Assembly: GCA_023384105.1 (NCBI GenBank)
Contig: JAHDXR010000016.1
Coordinates: 16,499 to 80,498, forward strand
Reading direction: 5' to 3'
From: Hyphomonadaceae bacterium
GTDB lineage: Bacteria; Pseudomonadota; Alphaproteobacteria; Caulobacterales; Aquidulcibacteraceae
Length of the DNA: 64,000 nt
Position 1 is the first letter of the stretch; each line of letters starts with the position of its first letter. Both the position numbers and the translations under genes were made by a program. Below, in pieces: positions 8,645 through 16,773 of this stretch. Under the pieces are notes generated by a model, which made no database searches, was not told the origin of the DNA, and was given only the letters and a program-made list of their open reading frames with translations.

Positions 8645-9628
8645 CTACCACAGCCCCATCCTCGGCGTCGGCCCGAAGTTAAGCGGATATCCCGGCCGCG
8701 GCCAAGCGAAACGTCCCAATCGGCCCGACGCCGACATCGTTACATAGACACTCCTGAGATCCGGCCCTCCAAAGCAAACATTGGTGGTGAAATGATCGTC
8801 GATCGCGAAGTGGCGCGCCGTCTTGCCGTCAGGCGCGATATCCCAAACCCCGCCGTTGACGAGGCTCGCCACGCACACGTGTCCCTCGATGTCGACCGCC
8901 ATCGAATCGAGCCTATTATATCCAGGCAGCCCCACAAGCAGCCGGCCGCCGTTCGCCGCAGGCGGAAATGATCTGGGCGAGATTTCTCCGGGGCGGTCAA
9001 GGTCAAACGCCCATACGCAGCGCGTGGCGGTCTCCGCCACGTAAAGCGTCTTTTCATCTGGCGCTAATCCGACGCCGTTGGCTGTCGTCATCTCCCTGAC
9101 GACAGCGCGCGCCGCGCCATCCGCGCTCACATAGTAGACCCCGCCCAACCCCTGCCGGCCGTTCAGCCGCTTGCCGTGGTCGGTGAAATAGAAGCCGCCC
9201 TGGCGATCGAATACGAGATCGTTGGGAGATTGCAGGCGCGCGCCCTCGACCGCCTCGCAGATACGCTCCACTTCGCCCGTATGCAGATTGACGCGCTCGA
9301 TCCAGCCCGGCGTCTCGCTCTGCCCGATGGCGCGCTTCAAACCCGGTGCGTACTCCTCGTAAATCCAACCGCCGCTGTTGCAGACATAGCACCAGTCACC
9401 GTCTCCCAGCGCCGCGCCGTTCGGCCCGCCGCCCAAGTCAGCGATCACCACGATCTCGCCAGCCGGCGTCACGCGCGACAGCGAACGTCCGCCAATTTCC
9501 GCCACGATGACGTTGCCGTCGTTCATGGCGATCGGGCCCTCGGGAAATCGCAAACCTTCGGCGACGATCTCGATGTCCGGTTTTACGGGATGGAGGATTT
9601 CCACCTCGCCCTGCATGTGTGCGCACAC
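8645..9628 (-). CDS. SMP-30/gluconolactonase/LRE family protein
   Basis: This 327-residue six-bladed beta-propeller carries the family metal ligands: Glu in GLRFPEGPIAM near the N-terminus, Asn in LQSPNDLVFDRQGGFYFTD at about residues 130-150, and the Asp of GYNRLDSMAVD near residue 255. Family members are Ca/Zn-dependent lactonases (gluconolactonase, regucalcin). The start may be the first ATG (9628) or the Met four codons later. It sits between the TonB receptor gene and the TetR gene on the same strand and is part of the same regulon. A lactone intermediate, or hydrolysis of a cyclic substrate, is plausible. Confidence 0.88.
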   Translation of the reverse strand: MCAHMQGEVEILHPVKPDIEIVAEGLRFPEGPIAMNDGNVIVAEIGGRSLSRVTPAGEIVVIADLGGGPNGAALGDGDWCYVCNSGGWIYEEYAPGLKRAIGQSETPGWIERVNLHTGEVERICEAVEGARLQSPNDLVFDRQGGFYFTDHGKRLNGRQGLGGVYYVSADGAARAVVREMTTANGVGLAPDEKTLYVAETATRCVWAFDLDRPGEISPRSFPPAANGGRLLVGLPGYNRLDSMAVDIEGHVCVASLVNGGVWDIAPDGKTARHFAIDDHFTTNVCFGGPDLRSVYVTMSASGRLGRFAWPRPGYPLNFGPTPRMGLW

Positions 9629-9704
9629 TCCATTTCAAGCCAAGCGGGGCGAAGCCGGGCAATCCAGCTCCGCCCCTCCCCTCGTTCCGTTCCGAGCCCC
9701 TGGC

Positions 9705-12089
9705 CTAGTCGCCTTGCAGCCGCCACCGCAGATTGACGCCGATCACGCGCGGCGAGCCCTGGAAAAAGAGATCGTCGCCCTTGACCGGATCGCCGCCGGT
9801 CGGATTGCTTGGATTCGTCGTGACAAAGCGCGACAGCGGAATGAATTCGTCAGTGGCGTTGTCGACAAAGAGAAACAAGGACCAGCGCGACGTCTCGACC
9901 CCGCCGCGGAGATCGAGCGTGGTGTACCCGTCGATCCGTTCGCTCGGCGTACCGATGCGCAGGAGGCTCGACAACGCATCGCTGCGATACGCAACGGCGC
10001 CGCGAAGGAAGAGGTCCATGCCCTGCGAGACCGGCGCCCGATAGGTTGCGGAGAGGCTTGCGGTCGTATCCGCGACTTCGGGGATATCCGCTTCCGCTAT
10101 CGATGTTCCGGAGGCAATGACGTCCTCAAGCTTGGTGTCGAGGAAGGTCGCCGCGCCGGCGATGGTCAGATTGTCCGTGGCGCGCCAGTTCAGTTCGAGA
10201 TCAAGCCCGATGCTGCGCGCGTCGCCGGCATTGCCGATGATCTCGCCGACGCCGCCCGTCCCCTCGGCGGTGACCACTTGGAGATCCTGCCACTGATTGT
10301 AGAAGAGCGCCGCGTTGAAGTTGAGCCCCATTTCTCGCTGGTAGTATTTGAGGCCCAGCTCGTAGGTTGTCAGCGTTTCCGGATCATAGACGAGATCGTC
10401 CGCGGTCGCCCCCGCAACGAGCGGGTAAAGATCGTTTTGGCCGCCGCTTCGGAACCCGCGGCCAATCGAAAAATACGTGGTCAGGTTATCGCTGGGTTCA
10501 AACGTAATCGACGCACGCGGATTGAACACGCTCTCGCTGGCTTCCGATGCGAAGTCGGTCGGGAACGGAATGCCGCTGAAAAGACTGGTCGCGGTGGTGA
10601 GCGATTCCCGTTCGTCCTCGAAGTAGCGCGCGCCCAGCAAGAACGTCCACTGGTCGTTGATCTCGTAGGTGCCTTCCGCGAAGACCGCTGTCTGCGTCGT
10701 GTTTGAATCCGAAATGCTGTCGAGATCGCCGAAGCCATCGGGAACGGGATTGGGCGCGAAGAGGAGCCCCAAGAGCCCGCCGGACATGGCGTTCGCGACG
10801 GCGCCCGGCAGCAGCGGCTCCTGCGGCGCGCGTATTCGGAAATAGATGTCCCGATCCCGATAGAACACGCCGGTCGTGAGCTGGAACGGGCCATCGAAAT
10901 CCGAAACGAACCGGAACTCCTGATTGAATTCCGTCACACCGATGTCGAATTCCGCCCGCGACCCCTGAAACGTGAAGGCGCCGCCCGTGATCGGGAAACC
11001 AATCTGGTTGGCGAGCGGAATAATCCCGATTTGATCCTGGATTTGATTGATTTGCCGATCGAAGTAATTCGACGACGACAGGAAACTGCCGAACGACACC
11101 TCTTTCTCAAGTACGAGGCTGTAAACCTCGAACTTATCGTCCATCCGCTCGAGGCTGGTCGAGAACGTGCCGACGCGATCTTCCGTGCCGCGATTGCGGA
11201 ACCTGCGCTCGGAATTCTGCCCCATCGCCGACAGCGTCGCGGTGAAATCGGCGGTCGGCGTCCATCGGACCTGCGCGCGCCCACCGGTAGTTGTTGCGTC
11301 GTTCGCGTTCTCAGTGACGGCGCCCGCTGTAAAAGTGCTAAGCACGTCCGGCACGGCGGGCCCGAGAATCGGATTGGGCGGCGGAAGGAAGCTTGCAGTG
11401 ACGATCGGATCGATGCGGTCGATCCAGCCGCCCTCTTCGGAATGAAAGCCGGTGACTCGAACCGCGAGCCGGTCTTCGATCAGCGGCAGATTGAACATCA
11501 GATTGATGTTCGAGTTGGCCTCTCCGCCCTCGATCTGGCCATAGCTTGCATCAAGGGCGGCGTCCACGGCGCTTGTATCCGGCGCGTTGGAAATCACGCG
11601 GATGGTGCCCGCCAAGGAGCCCTCGCCGAATATCGTTCCTTGCGGCCCGCGCAGCACTTCAACGCGCTGCACGTCAAACATCGCCGCCTGAGGGAAGAAG
11701 CCGCCGACCGAGAACGGCGTCTCGTCGATATAGAGGCCGACCGCCGTGCCCGTCGCGCCAAAGATGTTGTTGGTGTTGAGTTCGGCGATGCCGCGCACCG
11801 CCACCGCGCCTGAACCGGCCTGATTGGCGCGCAACTCGACTCCCGAAATCTGATCGACGATGCTGGCGAAGTCCGTCGCGCCGGCATCCTGCAATTGCTC
11901 TTCGGAAAAAACATTGATCGCGATTGGCACGTCCTGCAGCGCTTGCTCACGCCGCGTCGCCGTCACGATGATCTCATCACCGAGGGCGTCCGCGCCCTCA
12001 TCCTGGGCGAGCGCGGGTGTCGCCGTCAGCAGCGGAACCGCCAGGCTCAAGCATGTCGTCAGCAGCTTCCGCTTCGTTCTGTTACCCAT
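9705..12089 (-). CDS. TonB-dependent outer-membrane receptor
   Basis: The 794-residue protein starts with a signal peptide (MGNRTKRKLLTTCLSLAVP, cleavage after ALA-Q). It then has a TonB-box-like DEIIVTATRREQALQDVPIAI and a plug domain with VEVLRGPQGTIFGEGSLAGTI, then beta-barrel repeats to a C-terminal aromatic strand (VIGVNLRWRLQ). It belongs to the broad group of receptors next to catabolic genes in alphaproteobacteria and sphingomonads rather than to the siderophore type, since no ferric-uptake genes are nearby. Operator O2 lies 91 nt before the start. It should import the substrate of the cluster in an energised manner across the outer membrane. Confidence 0.93.
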   Translation of the reverse strand: MGNRTKRKLLTTCLSLAVPLLTATPALAQDEGADALGDEIIVTATRREQALQDVPIAINVFSEEQLQDAGATDFASIVDQISGVELRANQAGSGAVAVRGIAELNTNNIFGATGTAVGLYIDETPFSVGGFFPQAAMFDVQRVEVLRGPQGTIFGEGSLAGTIRVISNAPDTSAVDAALDASYGQIEGGEANSNINLMFNLPLIEDRLAVRVTGFHSEEGGWIDRIDPIVTASFLPPPNPILGPAVPDVLSTFTAGAVTENANDATTTGGRAQVRWTPTADFTATLSAMGQNSERRFRNRGTEDRVGTFSTSLERMDDKFEVYSLVLEKEVSFGSFLSSSNYFDRQINQIQDQIGIIPLANQIGFPITGGAFTFQGSRAEFDIGVTEFNQEFRFVSDFDGPFQLTTGVFYRDRDIYFRIRAPQEPLLPGAVANAMSGGLLGLLFAPNPVPDGFGDLDSISDSNTTQTAVFAEGTYEINDQWTFLLGARYFEDERESLTTATSLFSGIPFPTDFASEASESVFNPRASITFEPSDNLTTYFSIGRGFRSGGQNDLYPLVAGATADDLVYDPETLTTYELGLKYYQREMGLNFNAALFYNQWQDLQVVTAEGTGGVGEIIGNAGDARSIGLDLELNWRATDNLTIAGAATFLDTKLEDVIASGTSIAEADIPEVADTTASLSATYRAPVSQGMDLFLRGAVAYRSDALSSLLRIGTPSERIDGYTTLDLRGGVETSRWSLFLFVDNATDEFIPLSRFVTTNPSNPTGGDPVKGDDLFFQGSPRVIGVNLRWRLQGD

Positions 12090-12179
12090 CGCGACCTCCC
12101 CAATCCTCGTGGCGCGCCGATTGCGCCTTCGCGCCGAGCATGCCTCTTGCTCTTGGTCTCGGCCCCACGCCCTATTGTT

Positions 12180-12195
12180 ATGACCGACGGGTCAT
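12180..12195. promoter_or_regulatory. Operator palindrome O2, ATGACC-N4-GGTCAT
   Basis: ATGACCGACGGGTCAT is a perfect inverted repeat centred about 100 nt before the TonB receptor start codon. It is identical in both arms to O1 and O4. Confidence 0.8.
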
Positions 12196-12313
12196 TATTT
12201 GGCAAGATTTCTTTTTGAGCGTGCGTGGGTCGCTTTAGACCACGGTTTTATTTTGCTTTTTATCCCCTTTCCCGAGACCTGCGGCGCCGTAATTGCTCTT
12301 TCAATCTGCCATG

Positions 12314-12333
12314 TAGTGACTTTTCGGTCACTA
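12314..12333. promoter_or_regulatory. Operator-like palindrome O3, TAGTGAC-N6-GTCACTA
   Basis: TAGTGAC TTTTCG GTCACTA keeps the TGAC-N6-GTCA core of O1/O2/O4 but differs in the flanks (GTGAC rather than ATGAC). It may be a weaker site for the same TetR protein or for a second regulator of the divergent promoters. Confidence 0.6.
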
Positions 12334-12418
12334 TTATGATGGTGATGCATGCAGATTTCTTGCTAAATTCTCTTGCTCCGCCGATATTTCGTCTGGCGCA
12401 GCCACACCTTAACCGAAT

Positions 12419-12444
12419 ATAATATGACCAATGGGTCATATTAT
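12419..12444. promoter_or_regulatory. Operator palindrome O4, extended 11+4+11 inverted repeat
   Basis: The arms ATAATATGACC and GGTCATATTAT are perfect over 11 bp with spacer AATG. The core equals O1 and O2. It ends 19 nt before the preferred E1-like start (12464), where a bound repressor would cover the promoter or start region. An in-frame ATG at 12431 lies inside the palindrome and is not a credible start. Confidence 0.8.
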
Positions 12445-12463
12445 ATTCCCCGAGCAGAGCGCG

Positions 12464-14836
12464 ATGAGCGACGATCAGACATTAGCCGCAACCGCGCCCC
12501 AGACCGTGAAGGCGATTAATGTCGCCGACGCGCGGCTCCGCTGGCTTTCGGCTTGGCTCATCCATAACGCCAATCACATGCGGGAAAGCCGCGATGGCCT
12601 GAAAGTCGGCGGCCATCAAGCCTCCTGCGCTTCCATGACCACGATCATGGCGACGCTCTATTTCAGCGCCCTGCGCGCGAACGATCGCGTCGCGGTCAAA
12701 CCGCACGCGAGCCCGGTCCTGCACGCGATCGAGTATCTGTGCGGGCGCCAGAGCCTCGAACAGCTCGAACGCTTTCGCAGCCTGGGCGGCGCTCAGTCCT
12801 ATCCGTCGCGAACGAAAGACAAGATCGCGGTCGATTTCTCGACCGGCTCTGTTGGCCTCGGGGTCGCAGTGACAGCCTTCGCCTCGCTTACCCAGGACTA
12901 TCTGAACGCACACGGCTTGCTGGACCCCCAGCGCGAAGACCGTTTCATCGCGTTGCTGGGCGACGCCGAACTCGACGAAGGCAACATCTACGAGGCGCTC
13001 ATCGAGGCCTACAAGCACGACATCCGCAATACATGGTGGATCGTCGACTACAATCGCCAAAGCCTCGACGCCACCACCGCCGACCGCATGTTCGATCGCT
13101 TCGAGGACATTTTCGAAACCGCCGGATGGCGCGTGCTGACGCTTAAATACGGCAAGCGGCAGAGGGAGGTTTTCGCCAAACCGGGCGGGGAAGAATTACG
13201 CGACTGGATCGATCGTTGCTCAAACGCCGAGTACGCGGCTCTGACTTACCAGGGCGGTCAAGCCTGGCGGGCGCGGTTGAACGCGGATCTCGGCGAAACC
13301 GCGCGAAGCCTGGTCACGTCTTTCGGCGATGAAGATTTGCACGCGCTCATGACCGGGCTGGGCGGACATTGCGCGGAGACCCTACTCGAAGCCTACGCGC
13401 GCGCCGATGACGACCGCCCGACCTTGTTCACGGCCTACACGATCAAAGGCTATGGCCTGCCCTTCCAGGGCCATAAAGACAATCACGCCGGCCTCATGAC
13501 GCCGGCGCAAATCGATGCGCTACGCCAGAACCTTGGCATAAGAACGGGCGATGAATGGGCGCCATTTGCCGGTCTCGATAACGACAGCGCACGCGCGCTC
13601 CAGAATCTGATCGCCGCATCGCCTTTCGCGCGCGCGCAGAAGGCGAAGCTCCAAGCCGATCTTGTCGCGGTTCCGGACGCGAGCGTCTTTCCCTCGCCGC
13701 GCGGCGAGGAGATGTCCACTCAAGCTGGTTTTGGCCGCATCCTGATGGATCTGACCAAAGCGGCGCCGGACTTCGCCGATCGTATCGTAACGACCTCGCC
13801 CGACGTGACGGTGTCCACCAATCTTGGCGGTTTCGTCAATCTGCGCGGCCTGTTCCGGCGCCGCGAAACGCCGGACGTATTCCGCGACGCCAGGATTCCT
13901 TCAATGCAGAAATGGTCGGGCGACGGCGCCGGCCAGCACATCGAGTTGGGCATAGCCGAAAACAATCTCTTCCTGCTGCTCGCCGCGCTCGGACTTTCGG
14001 CCGATCTCTGGGGCCAGCGTTTGCTGCCAATTGGCGCGCTCTACGATCCCTTTATTTCGCGCGGCCTCGATGCACTCAACTATGCGTGCTATCAGGACGC
14101 TCGCTTCATGCTCGTCGCAACACCGTCGGGGGTGACGCTCGCACCCGAAGGCGGCGCGCACCAGTCCATTTATACGCCCCTCATCGGCATGGCTCAGCCC
14201 GGTCTCGTCTATTTTGAGCCGGCTTATGTCGATGAGCTCGCGCAGATCATGCGTTGGGGCTTCTCGCACATGCAAGCGCCCTCGGGCGGCTCGGTCTATC
14301 TGCGCCTTTCAACGCGCTCGATCGAACAATTGCCGCGCGCACTTTCCGAGGCCCAGGTCGAAGACATGACCGCCGGCGCCTATTGGCTGCGCGAGCCTCA
14401 GGGATCGACGCCGGTGGCGCTGGCTTATGTCGGCGCGATCGCGCCTGAGGTCATGGCCGCTGTGGCTGCGCTCATGGAGCATTATCCCGGACTTGGCGTG
14501 TTGGCGGTGACTTCGCCGGATCGGCTCTACGAGGACTGGCGCTCTTCGGTTGCTGATCGCGCGCCGCGCCGCGTCGCTCATATCGAGCGTCTCTTCAGCA
14601 AACTGGCGACGGACGCCGGCATTGTCGCCGTGCTCGACGGCCACCCGCTCACGCTGAGCTGGCTCAGCAGCGTGCAGAGAAACCCGGTCGAAGCTTTGGG
14701 CGTGACGCGCTTTGGCGAATCCGGGGACATTCCCGATCTCTATCGCAAGCACGGGCTCGACACGGAGGCGATCGTCGCCGCAGCACACCGCGTCGCGACA
14801 TGGTCACAGCCGTATCGGCGCGTCTCGATGCTCTGA
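12464..14836 (+). CDS. Pyruvate dehydrogenase E1 / transketolase-like ThDP enzyme (AceE-type, single chain)
   Basis: This 790-residue thiamine-diphosphate enzyme matches the homodimeric E1 (AceE/MdeB) and transketolase layout: N-terminal ThDP domain with RLRWLSAWLIHNANH, FIALLGDAELDEGNIYEAL (GDG-type Mg/ThDP motif, about residue 166), YTIKGYGLPFQGHKDNH; then a pyrimidine domain with HIELGIAENNLFLLL including the ThDP-activating Glu; then a C-terminal domain. It is about 100 residues shorter than AceE. No E2 or E3 gene is nearby, so it may use the housekeeping complex, or act as a stand-alone decarboxylase or transketolase on a pathway 2-oxo acid. The start at ATG 12464 (M-S-D-D-Q) is chosen because the ORF start at 12431 falls within operator O4. 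It is the only rightward gene of the regulon. Confidence 0.8.
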   Translation: MSDDQTLAATAPQTVKAINVADARLRWLSAWLIHNANHMRESRDGLKVGGHQASCASMTTIMATLYFSALRANDRVAVKPHASPVLHAIEYLCGRQSLEQLERFRSLGGAQSYPSRTKDKIAVDFSTGSVGLGVAVTAFASLTQDYLNAHGLLDPQREDRFIALLGDAELDEGNIYEALIEAYKHDIRNTWWIVDYNRQSLDATTADRMFDRFEDIFETAGWRVLTLKYGKRQREVFAKPGGEELRDWIDRCSNAEYAALTYQGGQAWRARLNADLGETARSLVTSFGDEDLHALMTGLGGHCAETLLEAYARADDDRPTLFTAYTIKGYGLPFQGHKDNHAGLMTPAQIDALRQNLGIRTGDEWAPFAGLDNDSARALQNLIAASPFARAQKAKLQADLVAVPDASVFPSPRGEEMSTQAGFGRILMDLTKAAPDFADRIVTTSPDVTVSTNLGGFVNLRGLFRRRETPDVFRDARIPSMQKWSGDGAGQHIELGIAENNLFLLLAALGLSADLWGQRLLPIGALYDPFISRGLDALNYACYQDARFMLVATPSGVTLAPEGGAHQSIYTPLIGMAQPGLVYFEPAYVDELAQIMRWGFSHMQAPSGGSVYLRLSTRSIEQLPRALSEAQVEDMTAGAYWLREPQGSTPVALAYVGAIAPEVMAAVAALMEHYPGLGVLAVTSPDRLYEDWRSSVADRAPRRVAHIERLFSKLATDAGIVAVLDGHPLTLSWLSSVQRNPVEALGVTRFGESGDIPDLYRKHGLDTEAIVAAAHRVATWSQPYRRVSML

Positions 14837-15068
14837 GCAATATGCCCGCGCCACGCCGCAGCCTCATCGACGGCGCGTGCGCCACGGCGGGGAAGCGCAA
14901 GAAATTCTTTGACTTTATCCGGCCAGCCGCCTCCGTCCGAGGCAGGCGCCACCGCTTACCGAGCGGACATGAAGCCGCGCAATGGTCCTGAGCCGAGGGC
15001 CAAGAGCCTCGGAAGAACCGACGATTTCCAGAGGCAAGCGCGGAACGGCCCCGCGTCGGCAGACTGGG
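14837..15068. other. Intergenic region, nothing recognised
   Basis: A 232-nt stretch lies between the E1-like gene and tRNA-Met. It has a short GCCT/AGGC inverted repeat near 14933-14945 but no T-run and no convincing open frame. Confidence 0.5.
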
Positions 15069-15145
15069 TGGTGGTGGCGGGTGGACTTGAACCACCTACC
15101 TTGGGGTTATGAATCCCACGCTCTAACCAGATGAGCTACGCCACC
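15069..15145 (-). tRNA. tRNA-Met (CAU anticodon)
   Basis: Read on the minus strand the sequence folds as a tRNA. It has acceptor stem GGTGGCG paired with CGCCACC, D arm GCTC...GAGC, anticodon loop TTCATAA with anticodon CAT, a T arm containing GGTTCAAGTCC, discriminator A and an encoded CCA. The length is 77 nt. The first base pair is a normal G-C, so this is an elongator-type tRNA-Met rather than initiator. A tRNA-Ile2 whose C34 is modified to lysidine cannot be fully excluded by eye. Confidence 0.93.
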
Positions 15146-15323
15146 GAAGGGCCGGAGAAATACGCGCGCGGGCTCCCCGCCGCAAGGTCCGGCTTCGCAA
15201 TCGCGGCCGCGACGCCCCGTCGCGCAATGATTTTTCTTCTACGCCGGGTTTGAACTTGCCTGAAAGGGGTTCTCTCGTCACGATGGGCATAATCATCCCG
15301 CACCCGGCGCCGGAGAGAAAACC

Positions 15324-15815
15324 TTGTCCGAAGAGCTCGACGCCGTCGACGCCAAAATCCTGGACCTGCTCCAGCGGGACGCCAGCCTCTCCATCGCCGA
15401 GATCGCCGACCGGGTCGGCCTGTCCTCCTCGCCGGCGTGGCGGCGGATCGAGCGGCTGAAAAAGGCAGGGATCATCGTCCGTCAGGTCACCCTGCTCGAC
15501 CAGGAGAAGCTCGGCCTCACGTTCGAGGTGTTCGCGACGGTGAAGCTGCAGCTGCCCTCGCGCGAGAACCTGGAAAAGTTCGAGACCGCCATCGCCGACT
15601 GGCCCGAAGTGGTGGAGTGCGCGACGGTCACCGGCGCCGTCGACTACATGCTCCGCATCGTCACGCGCGACATGCACGCCTACGACGATTTCCTGCGCGA
15701 CAAGATGCTGGCGCTGGGGCTCGTCTCGGACGTGCAGTCGCGTATCGTCATGCGCGTGCCGAAGCGGACGACGTCGGCGCCGCTCGAACTGATTTCAAGT
15801 CATCTCAGCGAGTAG
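15324..15815 (+). CDS. Lrp/AsnC family transcriptional regulator
   Basis: This 163-residue protein has the standard two-domain Lrp architecture. An N-terminal winged helix-turn-helix (DAVDAKILDLLQRDASLSIAEIADRVGLS, then SPAWRRIERLKKAGII) is followed by the RAM ligand-binding/oligomerisation domain with VVECATVTGAVDYMLRIVTRDM. The start codon is TTG at 15324. It is unlinked to an obvious amino-acid gene, so its target cannot be named. The 3' end overlaps the convergent C13 peptidase gene by 11 nt. Confidence 0.92.
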   Translation: MSEELDAVDAKILDLLQRDASLSIAEIADRVGLSSSPAWRRIERLKKAGIIVRQVTLLDQEKLGLTFEVFATVKLQLPSRENLEKFETAIADWPEVVECATVTGAVDYMLRIVTRDMHAYDDFLRDKMLALGLVSDVQSRIVMRVPKRTTSAPLELISSHLSE

Positions 15816-16683
15816 CGGCCCGCTCGGCGCGGCGCAGCATCTGCTCGGCGCGCGCGCCGACATAGCGCTGCGGATTGGACGCCGGCGACAGGTTCTGTTC
15901 GCGCTCCCAGCGTTCGATCAGGCGCTTGGCGTTGTCGAACGCCTCGATCAGAGTGTCGCCGCCGCGCAGACCGTGATTGAACAGCGCATCGCCGAAGAAG
16001 GTCCATTCGTTTTCCGGCCGGCAGCCGAACGAAGACCGGTCGTGCTGCGCGGCGGTGAGCACGATCGTGTCGTCGGTCGCGAGCGGGCCGATGAACGCGC
16101 CGGAGAAGCAGGCGGAGACGATCACCACGCGGTTGCGGATATTGGCCTGGTTCAGCAGGCTGGCGAGATGCGCGGGCCGCAGGCCGGAGAACATCCGGTT
16201 GTGCTCACGGATCGCGGCCGTGCCGTCGGGGCCGCCATGCGTGGTGATGAAGATCACCACCAGATCCTCGTTCGGATCGATCAGCGCGCCGATCTGGCCG
16301 ATCGCGGCGGCGATGTTGTTCGGCGTCGCCGCGGGATAGGCGCGCGGGGCCATGCCGGCGCCGGCGGAGAGGATGATCGAGCGGCCCTCGGCGCCGAAGT
16401 GTGGGCGCATCAGCGCTTCGGCCTGAGTGGCCTCGCGCTCGAACACGGGATCGCCCCAGAGCGCGGCGGTGATCATGTAGACGTCGAGCTGGCCCGGCCG
16501 CTGCGGCTCAAGACCGGCGAGCGCATCGCCGATCAGTCTAGCCTGGCGCGCCGCTTCGGCCGGCGGCGGCGCCAGTTCGATGACGCCGAGCTGGCCGTTG
16601 AACGGATCGCGCTGCTGCTGGGCGAACGCCGCCCCCGCCACGGCGACCCAGAACGCAGCAACCAGAACCCAGACCCGGCTCAT
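15805..16683 (-). CDS. Exported C13 (legumain/caspase-like) family cysteine peptidase
   Basis: The 292-residue protein begins with a Sec signal peptide (MSRVWVLVAAFWVAVAGAAFA, cleaved before QQQ). The caspase-like fold is marked by VVIFITTHGGPDGTAAI with catalytic His at about residue 150 and VVIVSACFSGAFIGPL with catalytic Cys at about residue 192, the arrangement of bacterial peptidase C13 proteins. It acts in the periplasm or at the outer membrane; substrate unknown. A divergent promoter region of 90 nt separates it from the DUF3754 gene. Confidence 0.88.
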   Translation of the reverse strand: MSRVWVLVAAFWVAVAGAAFAQQQRDPFNGQLGVIELAPPPAEAARQARLIGDALAGLEPQRPGQLDVYMITAALWGDPVFEREATQAEALMRPHFGAEGRSIILSAGAGMAPRAYPAATPNNIAAAIGQIGALIDPNEDLVVIFITTHGGPDGTAAIREHNRMFSGLRPAHLASLLNQANIRNRVVIVSACFSGAFIGPLATDDTIVLTAAQHDRSSFGCRPENEWTFFGDALFNHGLRGGDTLIEAFDNAKRLIERWEREQNLSPASNPQRYVGARAEQMLRRAERAATR

Positions 16684-16773
16684 CCTCTACTCCTTGGCCG
16701 CCAACATCCCTTCTTGGCTCGCCGCCTGCAAGGCCGATAGCGCGCGGGGCCCCGCTAGGCTAGCACATGGCGC

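Larger units (their letters stand above)
12090..12463. promoter_or_regulatory. Divergent regulatory region between TonB receptor and E1-like gene
   Basis: This 374-nt AT-richer stretch has no gene. It separates the leftward TonB receptor from the rightward E1-like gene and contains three palindromes of the TGAC-N6-GTCA class, listed individually. No clear sigma-54 motif is seen. The arrangement suggests two divergent sigma-70-type promoters under one repressor. Confidence 0.7.

Noticed and set aside
12431..12463. Earlier start codon for the E1-like gene
   Set aside because: The ATG lies in the operator palindrome itself and adds eleven unconserved residues.
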